Below the pieces are notes generated by a model, which saw only the letters and a list, made by a program, of their open reading frames with translations, was not told where the DNA came from and did no database searches. A stretch of DNA of 64,000 nt. Source: Rheum nobile (lineage: Eukaryota > Streptophyta > Magnoliopsida > Caryophyllales > Polygonaceae). Positions 21,540-32,834 of the stretch are shown here, in pieces (within the stretch, counting starts at the first letter, position 1; each line of letters opens with the position of its first letter). The stretch lies in the NCBI GenBank assembly GCA_027886185.1, contig WOAB01000322.1:1552501-1616500 (forward strand), in the 5' to 3' direction. The position numbers were made by a program, and so were the translations under genes.

Positions 21540-22617
21540 GCCAATTTTTTTTTTATGACGTCACCATCTTTATGACAGTTGATGTCACCATCTTGACGAC
21601 AGTTACTGTCACCATCTTGACGACAGTTACTGTCACCATTTTGACGACAATTACTGTCATCAAAACACAAATTGTCATCAAAACACAAATTATATTGCAA
21701 CTAGTTGATGACACATATTGTCATCAAAACACATACTGTCATCAAAACACAAATTGTCATCAAATACAAAATATATTTCAACTAGTTGATGACACATACT
21801 GGCATCGCAACTAGTTAATGTCACAAACTGTCATTACAACTAGTTGATGACAATTATTGTTTTGCCGACAAATCTCGTTTTGATGACAATTCTCGCTGAA
21901 ATGTCACCACCACTAGTTGGTGGCATTTACGAAGTGTCATCTTCACTAGTTAATACACGTTCAAAGTGTCATCAAGACTAGTAATTAGTGACACTTTCAA
22001 AGTGTCATCAAGAGTAGTAATTAGTGACGTTTTCAAAGTCATCGAGGCTAGTAAGTGGTAACACTTTCAAAGTGTCATCGGGACTAGTTGGTGACACTTT
22101 CAAAGTGTCATCGCGACACTTTGTTGGTGACACTTTGTTGGATGCGTGTTCGAAGCATCACCAAGGCTAGTCGGTGGTGAGTTTGAAGCGTCACCGAGGC
22201 TAGTTCGGTGGCGCGTTCAAAGCATCACCGAGGCTAGTTCGGTGGCGCGTTTGAAGCGTCACCGAGGCTATTTTGGTGGTGCGTTCCAAGCGTCACCGAG
22301 GCTATTTTGGTGGTGCGTTCCAAGCGTCACCGAGGCTAGTCGGTGGCGCGTTCGAAGCGTCACCGAGGCTAGTTCGGTGGCGCGTTCAAAGCGTCACCGA
22401 TGCTAGTTCGGTGGCGCATTCGAAGCGTCACCGAGGCTAGTCGGTGACACGTTCGAAGTGTCACCGAGGCTAGTTGGTGGCGCGTTTGAAGTGTCATCGA
22501 GGCTAGTCGATGACACGTTTGAAGCATCACCGAGACTACTCGGTTGCACGTTCGAAGCATCACTGAGGTTAGTCGGTGGCGCATTCAAAGCGTCACCGAG
22601 ACTAGTCGATGGCACGT
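21540..22617. repeat. 33/34-bp minisatellite with internal dyad, left part
   Basis: From about 21900 to 22617 the sequence consists of 33-34-bp units of the form GTCACCGAGGCTAGTTCGGT followed by GGCGCGTTCAAAGC, with at least a dozen clear units from 22190 on. Each unit junction makes a palindrome-like dyad (GGTGACACTTTCAAAGTGTCATC type). Toward 21540 the units grade into shorter, AT-richer blocks such as GACGACAGTTACTGTCACC and GTCATCAAAACACAAATT. Frames that run through the array are periodic artefacts. Confidence 0.85.
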
Positions 22618-23984
22618 TGATCAACGCTACTTTGTAGGGTTTAACTAGGAGTTGTTACTGGTGTTTTGGGTACCATTTGGAAATGTTTAGAGCACAATTG
22701 TGGAGATTGGAGTTGAGGAGTAGAAGTGCGCAGATATGGTGGTTTGGAGAAGCTTAACAGAAGACATTAAGAAGATGAGAAGGGAACCACTTGAGAAGAT
22801 CGAAGAGGGGACGAAGTTCAAAAGAGAAGAGGAGTAACAGAGTCAAAACCGCGATCGCGGGGCTGAGGCCGCGGTCGCGGACATCTACGAAAGGCGAGAA
22901 GTGAAGAACGAGAAAAACCGCGATCGCGGACGAGCTAGGCATTTGATCGCGGAAAAGTCGAGAGCGTGAGAGGAGAAAAAGGAATTTTCCGTGATCGCGG
23001 AAATTCTTCCGCGGTCGCGGAAATATGCATCAGGCGCGCCGAGTCCGTTTCGTCAGACGATCCGAAGTTTTACTTTTATATTATTTCCCTTTTTCTTTTA
23101 TTTCTTTATTTCGTTCCTTTATTTTATTTCCTTTTTTATTATGTTTGTTATCCTTTTTAGCATTAGGTTTTGGGTTAGGTTATTTAACCTAATTTTCCCA
23201 GCCACTTTCATACATTCAGATTCAGTTTTACATTCAGCATTGTTTTTCCTTTGAGTTATGAAGAACTAAGCACCTTTGCTTAGTCCGACAATTGAAGCCT
23301 TCATTTGATATATGATTATGAGGTTATAATTATATTCCTATTCCTTTGGATTATATCTTTTCTCTTGAGCTTATTCTTATTGATTATTATTGATTTCACT
23401 TGTTGGACGCAACTAGTTGTTATTGATAATTGTCTATTGCTAGGGTTTGAATATTTCGGGTTGAGATTCCTTATCTTGTGTATCATCCATGATATTCTAG
23501 GACTGATAGGACTAGTTTATTGTGAAAGAGAATTGATTATATGTTAAATATTGCGGGTCGTGGTGTTGCATGTATCCTGGTTAATTCATATGCTTCTTGC
23601 TAGTATTGAATTAAATCTTGAAGGTTGGTAGGGATTGTTTAATAGTTAGGGTTACTAGGACGGGTAGGACTAGTAACTATATCAGAATAGGGACAAGAAT
23701 AATCATAGGAAGAAATAGAGATAACCTAGGACCAATCAATCATATGAATGATGGATATTTGTCTGGCTAAGTATTTTTCCCCAATTGATTACAACCTTTG
23801 TTTTACTTTACTTTGTTTACTTGCAAACCAAACAACCAATTCCCCCATTTGTTACTTTGACACACTAATCTGCATTAAGAAAGATAACTCCTCCATGTGG
23901 GATTCGACACTTGCTTGCCTATTCTACTAGTCTATGTTTTTAAGGATTTTAATTTGATTGGCCACACGACTTTTGCCCCTATCA
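22618..23984 (+). mobile_element. Athila-like Ty3/gypsy solo LTR
   Basis: A 1367-bp block begins TGATCAACGC and ends CCCCTATCA (TGAT...ATCA inverted ends). It is flanked by CACGT (22613-22617) and CACAT (23985-23989), a 5-bp target duplication with one mismatch. The minisatellite continues on both sides, so this is an insertion into the array. Near the right end, CTCCATGTGGGATTCGACAC (about 23890-23909) matches the 3' LTR end typical of plant Athila/Tat elements. The left third carries CCGCGATCGCGG and CCGCGGTCGCGG palindromes. No internal genes or second LTR are present, which fits LTR-LTR recombination. Confidence 0.7.
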
Positions 23985-24110
23985 CACATTCGAAGTGTCA
24001 CCGAGGCTAGACAGTGGCACGTTCGAACTGTCATCGAGACAAATTTTGTCATCAATACTGTCATCGCCACTAGTAGTTGATGACAATTTCTGTCATCTCC
24101 ATTAATGGTT
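23985..24110. repeat. 33/34-bp minisatellite, right part
   Basis: The array resumes after the solo LTR with CATTCGAAGTGTCACCGAGG and two to three decaying units, ending in TGATGACAATTTCTGTCATC. Confidence 0.75.
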
Positions 24111-24404
24111 GATAGACGGTTCAATTTGACAACTATATAATGATATAATTGTCATCAGTGTTAAAAATACAAACAAAAACGAGCACACCTGATTTATTCA
24201 TTTGTACAAGGAAAAGTAGCTATTAAATTGTGCATATTGAATAAAATAGAAAAGTAAGCACACCATCCACCAACAGTATAAATATAGCTTCTTCTACAAG
24301 CTTTAAGAAGTGGCAATTAGAGGACTTATAGTTATTGCAACACTTCTAGATCAAACTCGGTATTCTAGTTAATAATCACTGAAAGCAAGTGAAAAGATCA
24401 CTGG

Positions 24405-25190
24405 AGATATTAATATGCAGATAATACCTGCATCTGCAAAGAGCTTGGCCACCTCACTTGAAACTTAGCATCAGAAGAAGGCTAAACTTGCTAGATTTAT
24501 AGAGAATGAGTTCGGAGTACTACTGCTTAAACCATGCCTGGCACTAGATCAACTAAGCAGTCCTTCATATATTTTATGTCCAATCTTCTGCACCAAAACT
24601 CAAATTACTGTTTGAACCATGATGAAGATTGTCACCATCCAGAAGGTATGTCATCTTCCCCATGGAATGCAAAATTTGACTCAAGGCACCTACCACGGTG
24701 CTTTTGCCAAAGAAAAATCGACCAGGAGGAAGAACAAGAATGGAATCATGCTAATTACAGTAACAATTAAGAGTAAAAACAAGACAGTGATAGTCCCCAT
24801 TTTCTTAACCAAGAACAACTACTCCAAGATGTGAAAAAATCAATGTTTTACTCAAAGATTCAGCAACATCTCATAATGATAATAGCAACTTTTGAGATAG
24901 GTAAACAATTATCACTGGCCTTTTCTCGTGTTTTTATTGTATAATTATAGCATGCAACATAGACATAAAAAGCATTCATGAAGTTTTATGACTCAAAAGC
25001 TAAAAAGCATATCATCCATGGGAAAGAATGAGCTGAAAGAATGAATAGGCAATAAAATAAACAAACCTGGACCACTATGGTCAGTTATCCAAATGACACC
25101 GCCTTTCTGTTTAACCAACTCTTCCCTGTTCGCTTTCTTAATAGAGCACTCATGCCACATAATGTTTGAAGATTTCCCAATGGTAGAAAT
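24405..25190 (-). pseudogene. APK: APS kinase gene fragment (broken, introns kept)
   Basis: APS kinase phosphorylates adenosine 5'-phosphosulfate to PAPS in plant sulfur metabolism. Three minus-strand exon remnants are seen. Exon A (25190-25067) reads ISTIGKSSNIMWHECSIKKA, then NREELVKQKGGVIWITDHSG, where the P-loop GLSGSGKS is damaged to DHSGP. Exon B (about 24709-24571) reads GKSTVVGALSQILHSMGKMT, then YLLDGDNLHHGSNSNLSFGA and EDWT followed by a stop, where the family has EDRAENI. Exon C (24460 to about 24405) reads SEVAKLFADAGIICIL. Exon A keeps AG and GT splice borders; the acceptor before exon B is mutated. The first and last parts of the gene are absent. The kept introns show it came from genomic DNA, not from a processed mRNA. 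Confidence 0.85.
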
Positions 25191-25699
25191 CTGCCGCAGA
25201 AATTTAGCTATATTAGATACCATTCTGTCAAAGAGAACCAAGAAGAAAGTCAAATGATTACACTATAACCACACGCTGAAACACCTAAAAACAATGTTGG
25301 CTCATTCTATCTTAAAGATGAAGCCAAGTGTTTGAGACCACTAAAACAAACTAAATCGAACATCAATCATAGGCATCAAATCAAGAGTTTAGTGCAAAAA
25401 TCCCAACCTGGAGTTTGAGCATTCAATATGGTACTCAGTTTTAGCACAAGCTGGACAAGCTGGGATAACGGGACTCTAAACATATCTAAACTAGACAAGT
25501 TCTAGCTAAAAAGTTATGAAATAAGGATCTCGCCTTAAGTTGTTAAATCACCCACAATAGTCTGGACCCTCCCAGCTATGCTCATACCTCATTCTAACTA
25601 CATCAACAGACCTGGAAGTAGGGAATGAATCGACTTCTTCATCCAGTTCTTCATATTACGAGTACAAACTACAAAGTAGCAAGAACTAAAAAGCGGAAC
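25191..25699. other. Spacer between gene fragments
   Basis: No coding similarity was recognised. It may be intron or flanking sequence carried with the captured exons. Confidence 0.4.
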
Positions 25700-25704
25700 A
25701 TTAC

Positions 25705-26298
25705 CCTGCTAGAATCTTCACAAGAAGAATATGCAACTGCCATCTCATATGAAGTATTGTAAAAGTTTTTGAAATTACCAAAGACGTGGGTGGGATGCAA
25801 AAAGGCACCATCACCACCATTAACACGGAGATGCTACACATAATCAGAAAGGACATATGTATGGTACATATAGTGGTGTAGATCCCCTGCAATGCGAAGC
25901 TTGCATCTCCCTTTTAGATGGTCATATATCAGATATGTAACTTGTTTCCCAGAAGTATGATTCCAGTACCAATCAAGAAGCCAACTCGATTCATGTGTCA
26001 TTATGATTACGAAATCGTTCTCTTCAACCTGGGTGAACAAATGAGATAAGTAGCAGATAAGAACACTTCAATAAAACAAAAGGGGAAAAAATTGCTAGGC
26101 TGAAAAACTCAAATATGCTTGTACCTTCTCACTTGTAAAAATCAATGTCATCATGAAGGGCTAGATCAAGCCCAAATACCCACCACCTTTTAGGAAGTTG
26201 GATTGCAAAATAACTCTTCTGTTGAGGCATAAGCCAACCACCCAACCAACTCTTGTGACATATGTAGGGCATGAATGTGTGAAATCCATCAAACCAAT
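25705..26298 (-). pseudogene. Calcineurin-like metallophosphoesterase fragment
   Basis: Two adjacent minus-strand exons match the C-terminal catalytic part of the large plant calcineurin-like metallophosphoesterases (about 1000 residues, multi-span membrane proteins of unclear substrate). The first (26298-26133) reads GFHTFMPYICHKSWLGGWLM then PKRWWVFGLDLALHDDIDFY. The second (26028-25705) reads VEENDFVIIMTHESSWLLDW, then CKLRIAGDLHHYMYHT and GAFLHPTHVFGNFKNFYN. The metal-ligand motif GDxHH is kept as GDLHH, and AG/GT splice borders are intact. A TAG stop at about 25836 replaces the glutamine expected before HL. The long N-terminal part is absent, so this is a captured fragment. Confidence 0.85.
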
Positions 26299-26394
26299 CT
26301 ACAATAAACAGAAAGAACAAAAGGTTCAGATATCATAGAATATTTAAAGGATCTGGTAACAATCATTGAAAGACAACATCAGGGTAAAACAACA

Positions 26395-26523
26395 TACTAT
26401 GAGGAAGCCCTTTAGCAGCAGTTTTGAGCTTTACAGGATTCACAGGGGCGTAACAATCTTGTCGTAACTCCTTAGTTGTCGATGTTGTAACTGAGCTTCT
26501 TGCCTCATGCATTTTCCACCTAC
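26395..26523 (-). pseudogene. Unassigned exon-like segment
   Basis: An open minus-strand stretch preceded by TTTGTAG (acceptor-like) reads KMHEARSSVTTSTTKELRQD, then CYAPVNPVKLKTAAKGLPH. It is in the same orientation as the metallophosphoesterase exons and just upstream of them. I do not recognise the family. It could be a diverged exon of that gene or part of a third captured gene. Confidence 0.35.
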
Positions 26524-26699
26524 AAAGGGCACATCACAAAGCTCATTTCAAAACAATTTCACATAAACTCATTTGGCCAGTTATCCTCTCCTTCCTTCTT
26601 ACATCAAATCTTCACAAAATCATGTTTCTAATTCTAATTTCAAACTAGAGCAACTAAACAACATTGAAATCAGTGCAATCTAGTGTAAGAAAAGGCCAA

Positions 26700-27200
26700 A
26701 CGGCCACCTAATCATCGGAAAAAGGACGAGGAAGAAGCAAATTTGAAGCACCTCAACGATCATGTAAAACTTAGAACGTCAGCGAACAAAAAATTGACCA
26801 CGGAGATCCTTTGATTTTGTTATCAGCTCCGATAAGAGATGTACCTTTCGGGGTGGAGGACGAGCCTGAGTCAAAATCCACAAAATCCACCCTTGTCGTC
26901 CTTCTTCATCTTCTCGCACTCGAGAGAGGGAGGAAGAGGCAGATCTGGAGGTCTCTGAGGGAAGACGACAGAGGCGGAGACAGCAAAGACGGAGACGACG
27001 GAGATGGAGATGCCGGAGGAAGAGGCGAGGGTTTCAGAGGCGGATGAGTGAACGAAGTTCTGTCGGGAAGAAAGTGAGAGGTGCCTTAGCTGTAGGGAGT
27101 GAGAGAGTGAGGGGCAAACCCCTAAACGATAATATTTTGGGGTGTTTATCTGATTTAGAAGGAGAAAAGGGGCAATGAGCCTCATTAAGTCCATAAATTA
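26700..27200 (-). other. GC-richer leader-like segment
   Basis: A minus-strand open stretch rich in serine and proline (SSRQNFVHSSASETLASSSG and onward, stop at about 26873) precedes the gene fragments. It resembles a 5' untranslated or transit-peptide-coding region of a plant gene, with GAGA-type purine runs on the plus strand. No function can be assigned. Confidence 0.3.
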
Positions 27201-28825
27201 TGTCTTCTATCGTCTCTAGTCCATCTCGCGAAATGGGTAAACATGTCAATCAGGTCGGGCTCAATTTGAGTTAATTAGAACCTAACATGATAGCACAGAA
27301 GTGTAAGGTCTAATTGTATTCACACGAAAGAAAGTGAAGCACTCTATTTAGTGAAAGGTCTCGTGTTCGATCACCATGTATAAAATTTCTTTAGGCGGCC
27401 AACGGCAGCCACGCACCGCAAGCATGGTTACATGTACTTGAAAAATAAAAGTTTGAGTTAATTAGATCACATTGCTTTTCTTAAAACCTACAATACGCTA
27501 GGGTGACCAATTTCACTTGGATATTCGTAAATACGAGCGGATACACTTGTTTACAGGCAAGTCAAAACATGTTGCTTCCGCCGTGATAGAATACTAATTA
27601 GAACCCAAAAGGTAGAACCCTAAAACACTCTCTTTACCCCGAACCCAAAACCGCCGCCACATCTGAAAATATTGAAACCCTTCCACTCAATCCTCCCTTT
27701 GATCCTCCTTCTTCACAGATCTTCCCTGGTTTAATCGTCGAGCTTCGAATCATGCATCCCTCGTCCAAACACCTTTCCTCAAACTCTCACTTTTTGAGTT
27801 TGAAACCAAGTTTTGTTTGAGGTTGGCCCCCTTTCTACTATGACTCTTGAAATCTTAAAAAACTAAGTGTCCTAAACCCCATTGGAATGAAAATTGAGGC
27901 ATCTTCTTTGTCAACCCTCTTCAAGAAAATCAACGGCTCAAATCGCAGAGGCTTAAAGAAGGAATTTCCACAGATTCAACCTTACAACATTTTCATCAAG
28001 CCGACCATGGTGTAAGTTCTTAATTTCTCAAGCTGGAACTCGTATTTGTTCATGCTAAGGGAGATGAGCGGCTGATTTCGCGATGGCATGGAGCAGAGGG
28101 GTGGTGGAGCGAGTAGGGCATTTTGTTCTGGTGTCGGGGTTGCTCGTTTGCTGCGTTTATATCTCTCTAGTCTTCTCTTCAAACTGAAAAGGCATCCCTT
28201 TTATTCATGTTATTTACTCATGAATTTGACACAACAAGTTCTTATGAACAAAAAGAACACTTGAACCAAAATGACACAAATGAAACCATCCTCACTAAGG
28301 TTGAGGAGACCAAAATTAGTGAAGGAGCGTGTAGCATAATACAAAACCCTCCAAATTGCTTCAACTTTATTATAGATACTATACAATGCATCTCCTGATC
28401 TTTCATGTTTTCCGTACATATATGTTGCTTTAGCAATGTTTGTTTATATGATATCTCTGACATTAGACCCTAGCCTATATGAACTATCCTAGACTCAACT
28501 ATTGGACATCTTCATTTCACTCCCGTGGATTGCTCTTGTGGCATGAATTGACTTTGCTGCTGGATTTTGATGTTTTCTACTGTCCAATCTATAAAGGAAT
28601 AATATTTTGCTAGATAAGATCTGGTTTTTTACGAACCCATCCCATGGAGAAAAAAAAAGATACAATGAATAAGATACTAGTACATGACAGTATATCTCCT
28701 TGTATGACTAGCTCCTCCTGCAACCTAGCTACCAAATACATTAAAGCTCTGAATCTCTTCTATGAAAACACAAGAAAAACACAAGTAGCCTTAGAACTAT
28801 GCAAAAAGTTAAGACCAAAAAAATA
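27201..28825. other. Spacer with weak gene-like and SINE-like patches
   Basis: Around 27345-27385 the sequence GGTCTCGTGTTCGATCACC resembles a Pol III B box, but no target duplication was found. Between about 27600 and 28020 a plus-strand stretch has exon-like composition, including the open segment STLFKKINGSNRRGLKKEFP before a possible splice donor near 28011. No protein family was recognised, so no gene is called. Confidence 0.35.
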
Positions 28826-28904
28826 TACTCCCTCTGTCCCTTAATATAGTTTCGGTTTGGGGGTTCTGCACAAGAATTTAGGAGAAAAAAAGGGTATAGA
28901 TTGC

Positions 28905-29045
28905 ATTAATTGTACTGAACCAAAGGATTACATAATGAAATGACATAGGAGTACTTTTACAGCTGTATAAATCCCTAAGCATTGAATCCCAAAATACTCC
29001 ACAACATTTATTCATAGCCAATTGGATTACAACATTAAAAACACA
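28905..29045. repeat. Internal direct repeat of the mariner, left copy
   Basis: A block of about 140 bp holding CTGAACCAAAGGATTA and AGCATTGAATCCCAAAATAC recurs in the same orientation at about 31335-31475 with few changes. A further pair sits at about 31203-31280 and 31946-32020 (AGAGCCTTCCTAGTCAATAT). These suggest internal duplication during the element's growth. Confidence 0.75.
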
Positions 29046-29203
29046 CGGATTGTGCCTTAAAACCCCACATTTCCTCTGCAACAACAGCCATAAATACACA
29101 GTTCAGATTCATTTACAGAGTTCATATTCAAATTCCCTAGAGGAAAAACAAACAAAAACATAGAATAAACTTGCATCATTGCCCGATCTTGATGTCTTCA
29201 GAC

Positions 29204-30744
29204 ATGGGAGAATTTGAGCTTCCATTTGATCTAAATGAGCCACCAGGAGACATGGAAGAAGTTGAGCTCCTTTTTTTTTATCTCAATGAGCCAGCTCAAG
29301 AGATGGAAGAAGATCAACAGGAGTCTCAGCAACAACAAACATAGGCAACAGGTCATCACCAGACATCAAGGAACATGCTCAGCTCTGAGCAAAGAATGCA
29401 AATTCTGTTATGGCTTCTCAACAGAGGAACACATGGACGTCTGGAAAGGGGTACAATGGTGGCAGCTGCACATGAGTTCAATGTTTTAGCAAGGTGCATA
29501 AGAAAAATATGGAGCATAGCCAAGACACAGAATGCTGTTGGACATAGGTATAATGTGGCAACCAAATTTCACAATTCAGGTAGAAAAAGAATTCAAGTTC
29601 CAGTTGAAACTATCACATCATTGAATATGGGGGATAGATCATGCATCAGAGACTTGGCTTCCAAGCTTAACATTTCAAAGACGGTCACAGGATGATTAAA
29701 AGGAGAATTATCAGGCCACATACAAATCCACTCCATCCTGGATTGAATGATGCAAACAAGAAAACAAGATTGGCATGGATATTAGGGCTACTTCAAAGGG
29801 GCACAGCAGAAACAAAGCAAAATAATTATCCAATGTATGATTTTGTTCATTTGGATGAAAAATGGTTTAATCAGAGCAAGAAGTCACAGAGAGTGTATCT
29901 AGCACAAGGAGAGAAGGGAAAATACAAAAGTGCAAGTTCAAGTAAGTTCATACCCAAAGTAATGTTCACAACTGTTATTGCTAGGCCAAGATTCAATTCA
30001 GAGGGGCAATGTACTTTTGATGGGAAGATAGGCATCTTCCCATTCACTTACAAAGATCCAGCCAAAAGAAGTTCAAAAAACAGAGACAAGGGGACTATTA
30101 TTACTAAGATTGTTGAATCAGTCAACCAGAAAGTCACAAGGAGCATACTAATCAACCAAATCATTCCAGCAATCAATGAAAAATGGCCAAGAGATGGGGG
30201 GCACAAGGTGATATTCATACAACAGGATAATGCAAAGGCCCACATCACTCAAGAAGATCCAGAATGGCAACAGGTGTATCAGCAAGAAGGTTTCACTTTC
30301 ATTTTAATTCAACAACCACCAAACATCCTAGATTTGAACATATTAGACCTAGGACTTTTTAGAAGTATACAATCACTGATGCCCAAAAAAATGCCCAAGG
30401 ATGTTGACAAGATGCTAGATGCAATGCATGAGGCATTTTATGAGTTAGACCCCACAACCCTATCAAATGTATCGATGTCACTACAGTATGTCATGAATGA
30501 GATATTAAAATCAAAAGGATGAAATGAGTATGACTTGCCACATGTAAACAAGAAAAGGTTGATGGCTCTTGGAACTCTAGAACCAGAAGTCAAAGCACCA
30601 ACATGGGCAGTGCTAGAAGCATGGGACACAGTTCATGGAGGTGCACAACAAGATGCAGCAGAAGCTGAACAACAAACTCAAGAAACAACAGACCAAACTC
30701 AAGAATCAACAACATCCAATGGATTACAAGACAGTCAATGGTAA
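29204..30744 (+). pseudogene. Mariner-like transposase, DD39D type (broken)
   Basis: The enzyme would cut and join the element ends at TA sites. ATG 29204 starts MGEFELPFDLNEPPGDMEEV; an N-terminal DNA-binding region follows (LSSEQRMQILLWLLNRGTHG to ASKLNISKTV), then the catalytic core. The first aspartate is in VHLDEKWF (about 29852), the second in QQDNAKAH (about 30224), and the third 39 residues on in NILDLGLF (about 30344), fitting the plant DD39D signature. The block usually read PPNSPDLN is PPNILDLN here. Damage seen: TAG at 29342, a frameshift near 29683 (downstream resumes HRMIKRRIIRPHTN), and TGA at 30520-30522. The C-terminal tail (NEYDLPHVNKKRLMALGTLE) runs on to TAA at 30742. Confidence 0.9.
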
Positions 30745-30931
30745 TTTAGTAGGGACTATCTTTTGTGAACCATAATTGTATCTTTTGTGAACCTTAATTG
30801 TATCTTTTGTGAACCTTAATGGTCATTTAGTGGGGACTATTTTTTGTAAAGCTCCATCTTTTGTATACATTACTCATGCATGAAATATTTCATGACAAGA
30901 AAGGGACTAATCTCATATGTGCAATTATATA

Positions 30932-31073
30932 CTCCCTCCTTCCCTTATTATAGTTCATGTTTAGGGTAATGAAATACAAGCTGAAATAGTACATTTTGCA
31001 AGAATTAAATCAACCAGAATATAGTTCTTGTATTCCTTTTATGGTGTCCCTTAAAATTGAGGTACAGAGGGAG
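30932..31073. mobile_element. Stowaway MITE nested in the mariner element
   Basis: A 142-bp non-coding element begins CTCCCTCCTTCCCTTATTAT and ends GTACAGAGGGAG, with TA on both sides (30930-30931 and 31074-31075). Its termini resemble those of the host mariner, so the same transposase type could have moved it. Confidence 0.8.
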
Positions 31074-32114
31074 TACTATACATTCACAAAACAATAGAAG
31101 TCCCCATAAGCCTCATTCAGTGACAAAGTGACTGGTTTCTTATAGGGAGTTATCTCAGATGTCCCCAAGCATCATAGATATTCAACCTTAACCCTAACAC
31201 TAACTACACCTAGAGCCTTCCTAGTCAATATTGACTGGTTTCTCAAGGCATAGCAGGGCTAGATGCATCATTAAGGTCACTAATCTCAGCATAAAAGACT
31301 CATCATTGAAATACAGGATAAGATTCAACACAGATTGCATTATTTGCACTGAACCAAAGGATTATAGAATGAAATGACACAAGAGTACTTTTACAGCTGT
31401 ATAAATCCCTAAGCATTGAATCCCAAAATACTCCACAATATTTATTCATAGCCAATTGGATTACAGCATTAAAAGCATGAATTAATCTCAGATGTCCCCA
31501 TAACCATCACTGACACAACTCCATTTCACATACCAAAAATATACACATAAGCCTCAATCAGTCAACTTTGAGTGGTTTCTTATGGCACATTAAAAAAGTG
31601 AATTTTCAGAATGTGCATCTCAGAAAATGAAAGACTCATCATTGAATAACAACCAAAGGCAGGAAGCCACAAATAGTGGTACATTATAGGACTGGTATAG
31701 CATCCTTGTTGCAAGTATTTCACCTAATAGAGATGAAAGGACTTGGACCGAGGATACCATACCAATCTTTAATGTACCAGTTAAGTACTCTCACATGTTC
31801 CCATAGCTCCAATTTCTCAAAAATGTACATGAATTAGGGAATTAATCAAGCATTAAACTCACATTAATTAAGCAAACATTCAGTCACTAGTGACTAATCT
31901 CAAAAGTCCCCAACCATCATAGACAATCACCCTTAACATGTAACCCAAACTACACCTAGAGCCTTCCTAGTCAATATTGACTGGTTTCTCAAGGCATAGC
32001 AGGGCTACATGCATCATTAAGGTGAATCATCTCAGCTTCAAAGACTCATCATTGATCACCCTTAGCAGGATTAAAAGACTCATCATTCATCAAAGAGCAT
32101 AGCAGAAACATACA

Positions 32115-32172
32115 CAATTTTTACGGACACCTAAAAAGGAATACCGGAACTATATTAAGGACAGAAAGAGTA
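32115..32172 (+). repeat. Internal copy of the mariner right terminus
   Basis: AACATACACAATTTTTACGG, then GAACTATATTAAGGACAGAA matches the terminal block at about 33450-33513 (AACATACACAATTTTTAGGG, then GAAACTATATTAAGGGACAG), including the upstream AGAAACATACAC. It is followed by GTAG rather than a clean TA junction. Confidence 0.75.
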
Positions 32173-32175
32173 GAA

Positions 32176-32480
32176 GCATCATTAGGCCACATGCAACAAT
32201 CACAACATCATTCAAAGGGGACAGTAATTCATGTTTCAACATGCATCATTAGGCCACAGGAACCCATCAAACACAGGCAACAATCACAACATCCTTCAAA
32301 GGGGACAATATCACATTTTTTTCTCAACATGCAACCAGATCAATCGGCCACAGAAACCAAACAAACACAGGCAACATGTCATCACTAGACATCAATCGGC
32401 CACAGGAACCCATCAAACACAGGAAACAATCACAGATATTTCAAAGGGTAAATATCACATTTTTTCAACATGCAAACAGA
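32176..32480. repeat. Degenerate tandem repeat around GGCCACAGGAACCCATCAAA
   Basis: At least three units of roughly 90-110 bp share GGCCACAGGAACCCATCAAA, CACAGGCAACAATCACAACA and TTTCAACATGCA. It lies in the extra right-hand part of the mariner element. Confidence 0.6.
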
Positions 32481-32510
32481 TCAACAACTTCAAACAGAGT
32501 AACATAGGAC

Positions 32511-32834
32511 TTAGCTATATGAGCCAGCAAAAGACTCGCAGTCAGAGCCAACATCATCATCATCAACAGAAAGGACTTCAGGTGACTTAGAGAGAGCTTC
32601 ATCTTCCAATTTTTCCTCCTTGGGGACTTCAAGGACATCAACTTCAACTTCAGGGGCTTCAAGTTCAGGGACTTCATCATCATTCCGGAAAGGGTTTCCA
32701 GGACTATAGCTGTGATTTCCACCATAGGATGAACCCCAATCGCAATTTGGAGCATCAGAGCAAGAGTATGAACCGGATGTAACGAGAGAAAATGGACTCT
32801 CAGATCCAAACAACGAATCACAACTCATCTTCAA
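32511..32834 (-). CDS. Hypothetical acidic protein inside the mariner element
   Basis: An uninterrupted minus-strand frame of 107 codons starts MKMSCDSLFGSESPFSLVTS and becomes very acidic and repetitive (EVPELEAPEVEVDVLEVPKE, then SVDDDDVGSDCESFAGSYS). It is low-complexity and matches nothing I can name. It lies opposite to the transposase near the right end, downstream of a tandem repeat that could supply its leader. It may be a captured first exon or chance. Confidence 0.3.
   Translation of the reverse strand: MKMSCDSLFGSESPFSLVTSGSYSCSDAPNCDWGSSYGGNHSYSPGNPFRNDDEVPELEAPEVEVDVLEVPKEEKLEDEALSKSPEVLSVDDDDVGSDCESFAGSYS

Noticed and set aside
21540..22617. CRISPR-like array
   Set aside because: Units are contiguous diverged repeats without unique spacers of constant length, and the context is plant nuclear DNA.
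21491..22624. Frames with periodic peptides on both strands
   Set aside because: Peptide periods equal the 33/34-bp repeat unit, so they reflect the minisatellite and not coding selection.
24405..25190. Functional APS kinase gene
   Set aside because: The P-loop is damaged, an in-frame stop follows EDWT, an acceptor site is lost, and both gene ends are missing.
25705..26298. Functional metallophosphoesterase gene
   Set aside because: Only two exons of a much longer gene are present and a stop codon replaces a conserved residue near 25836.
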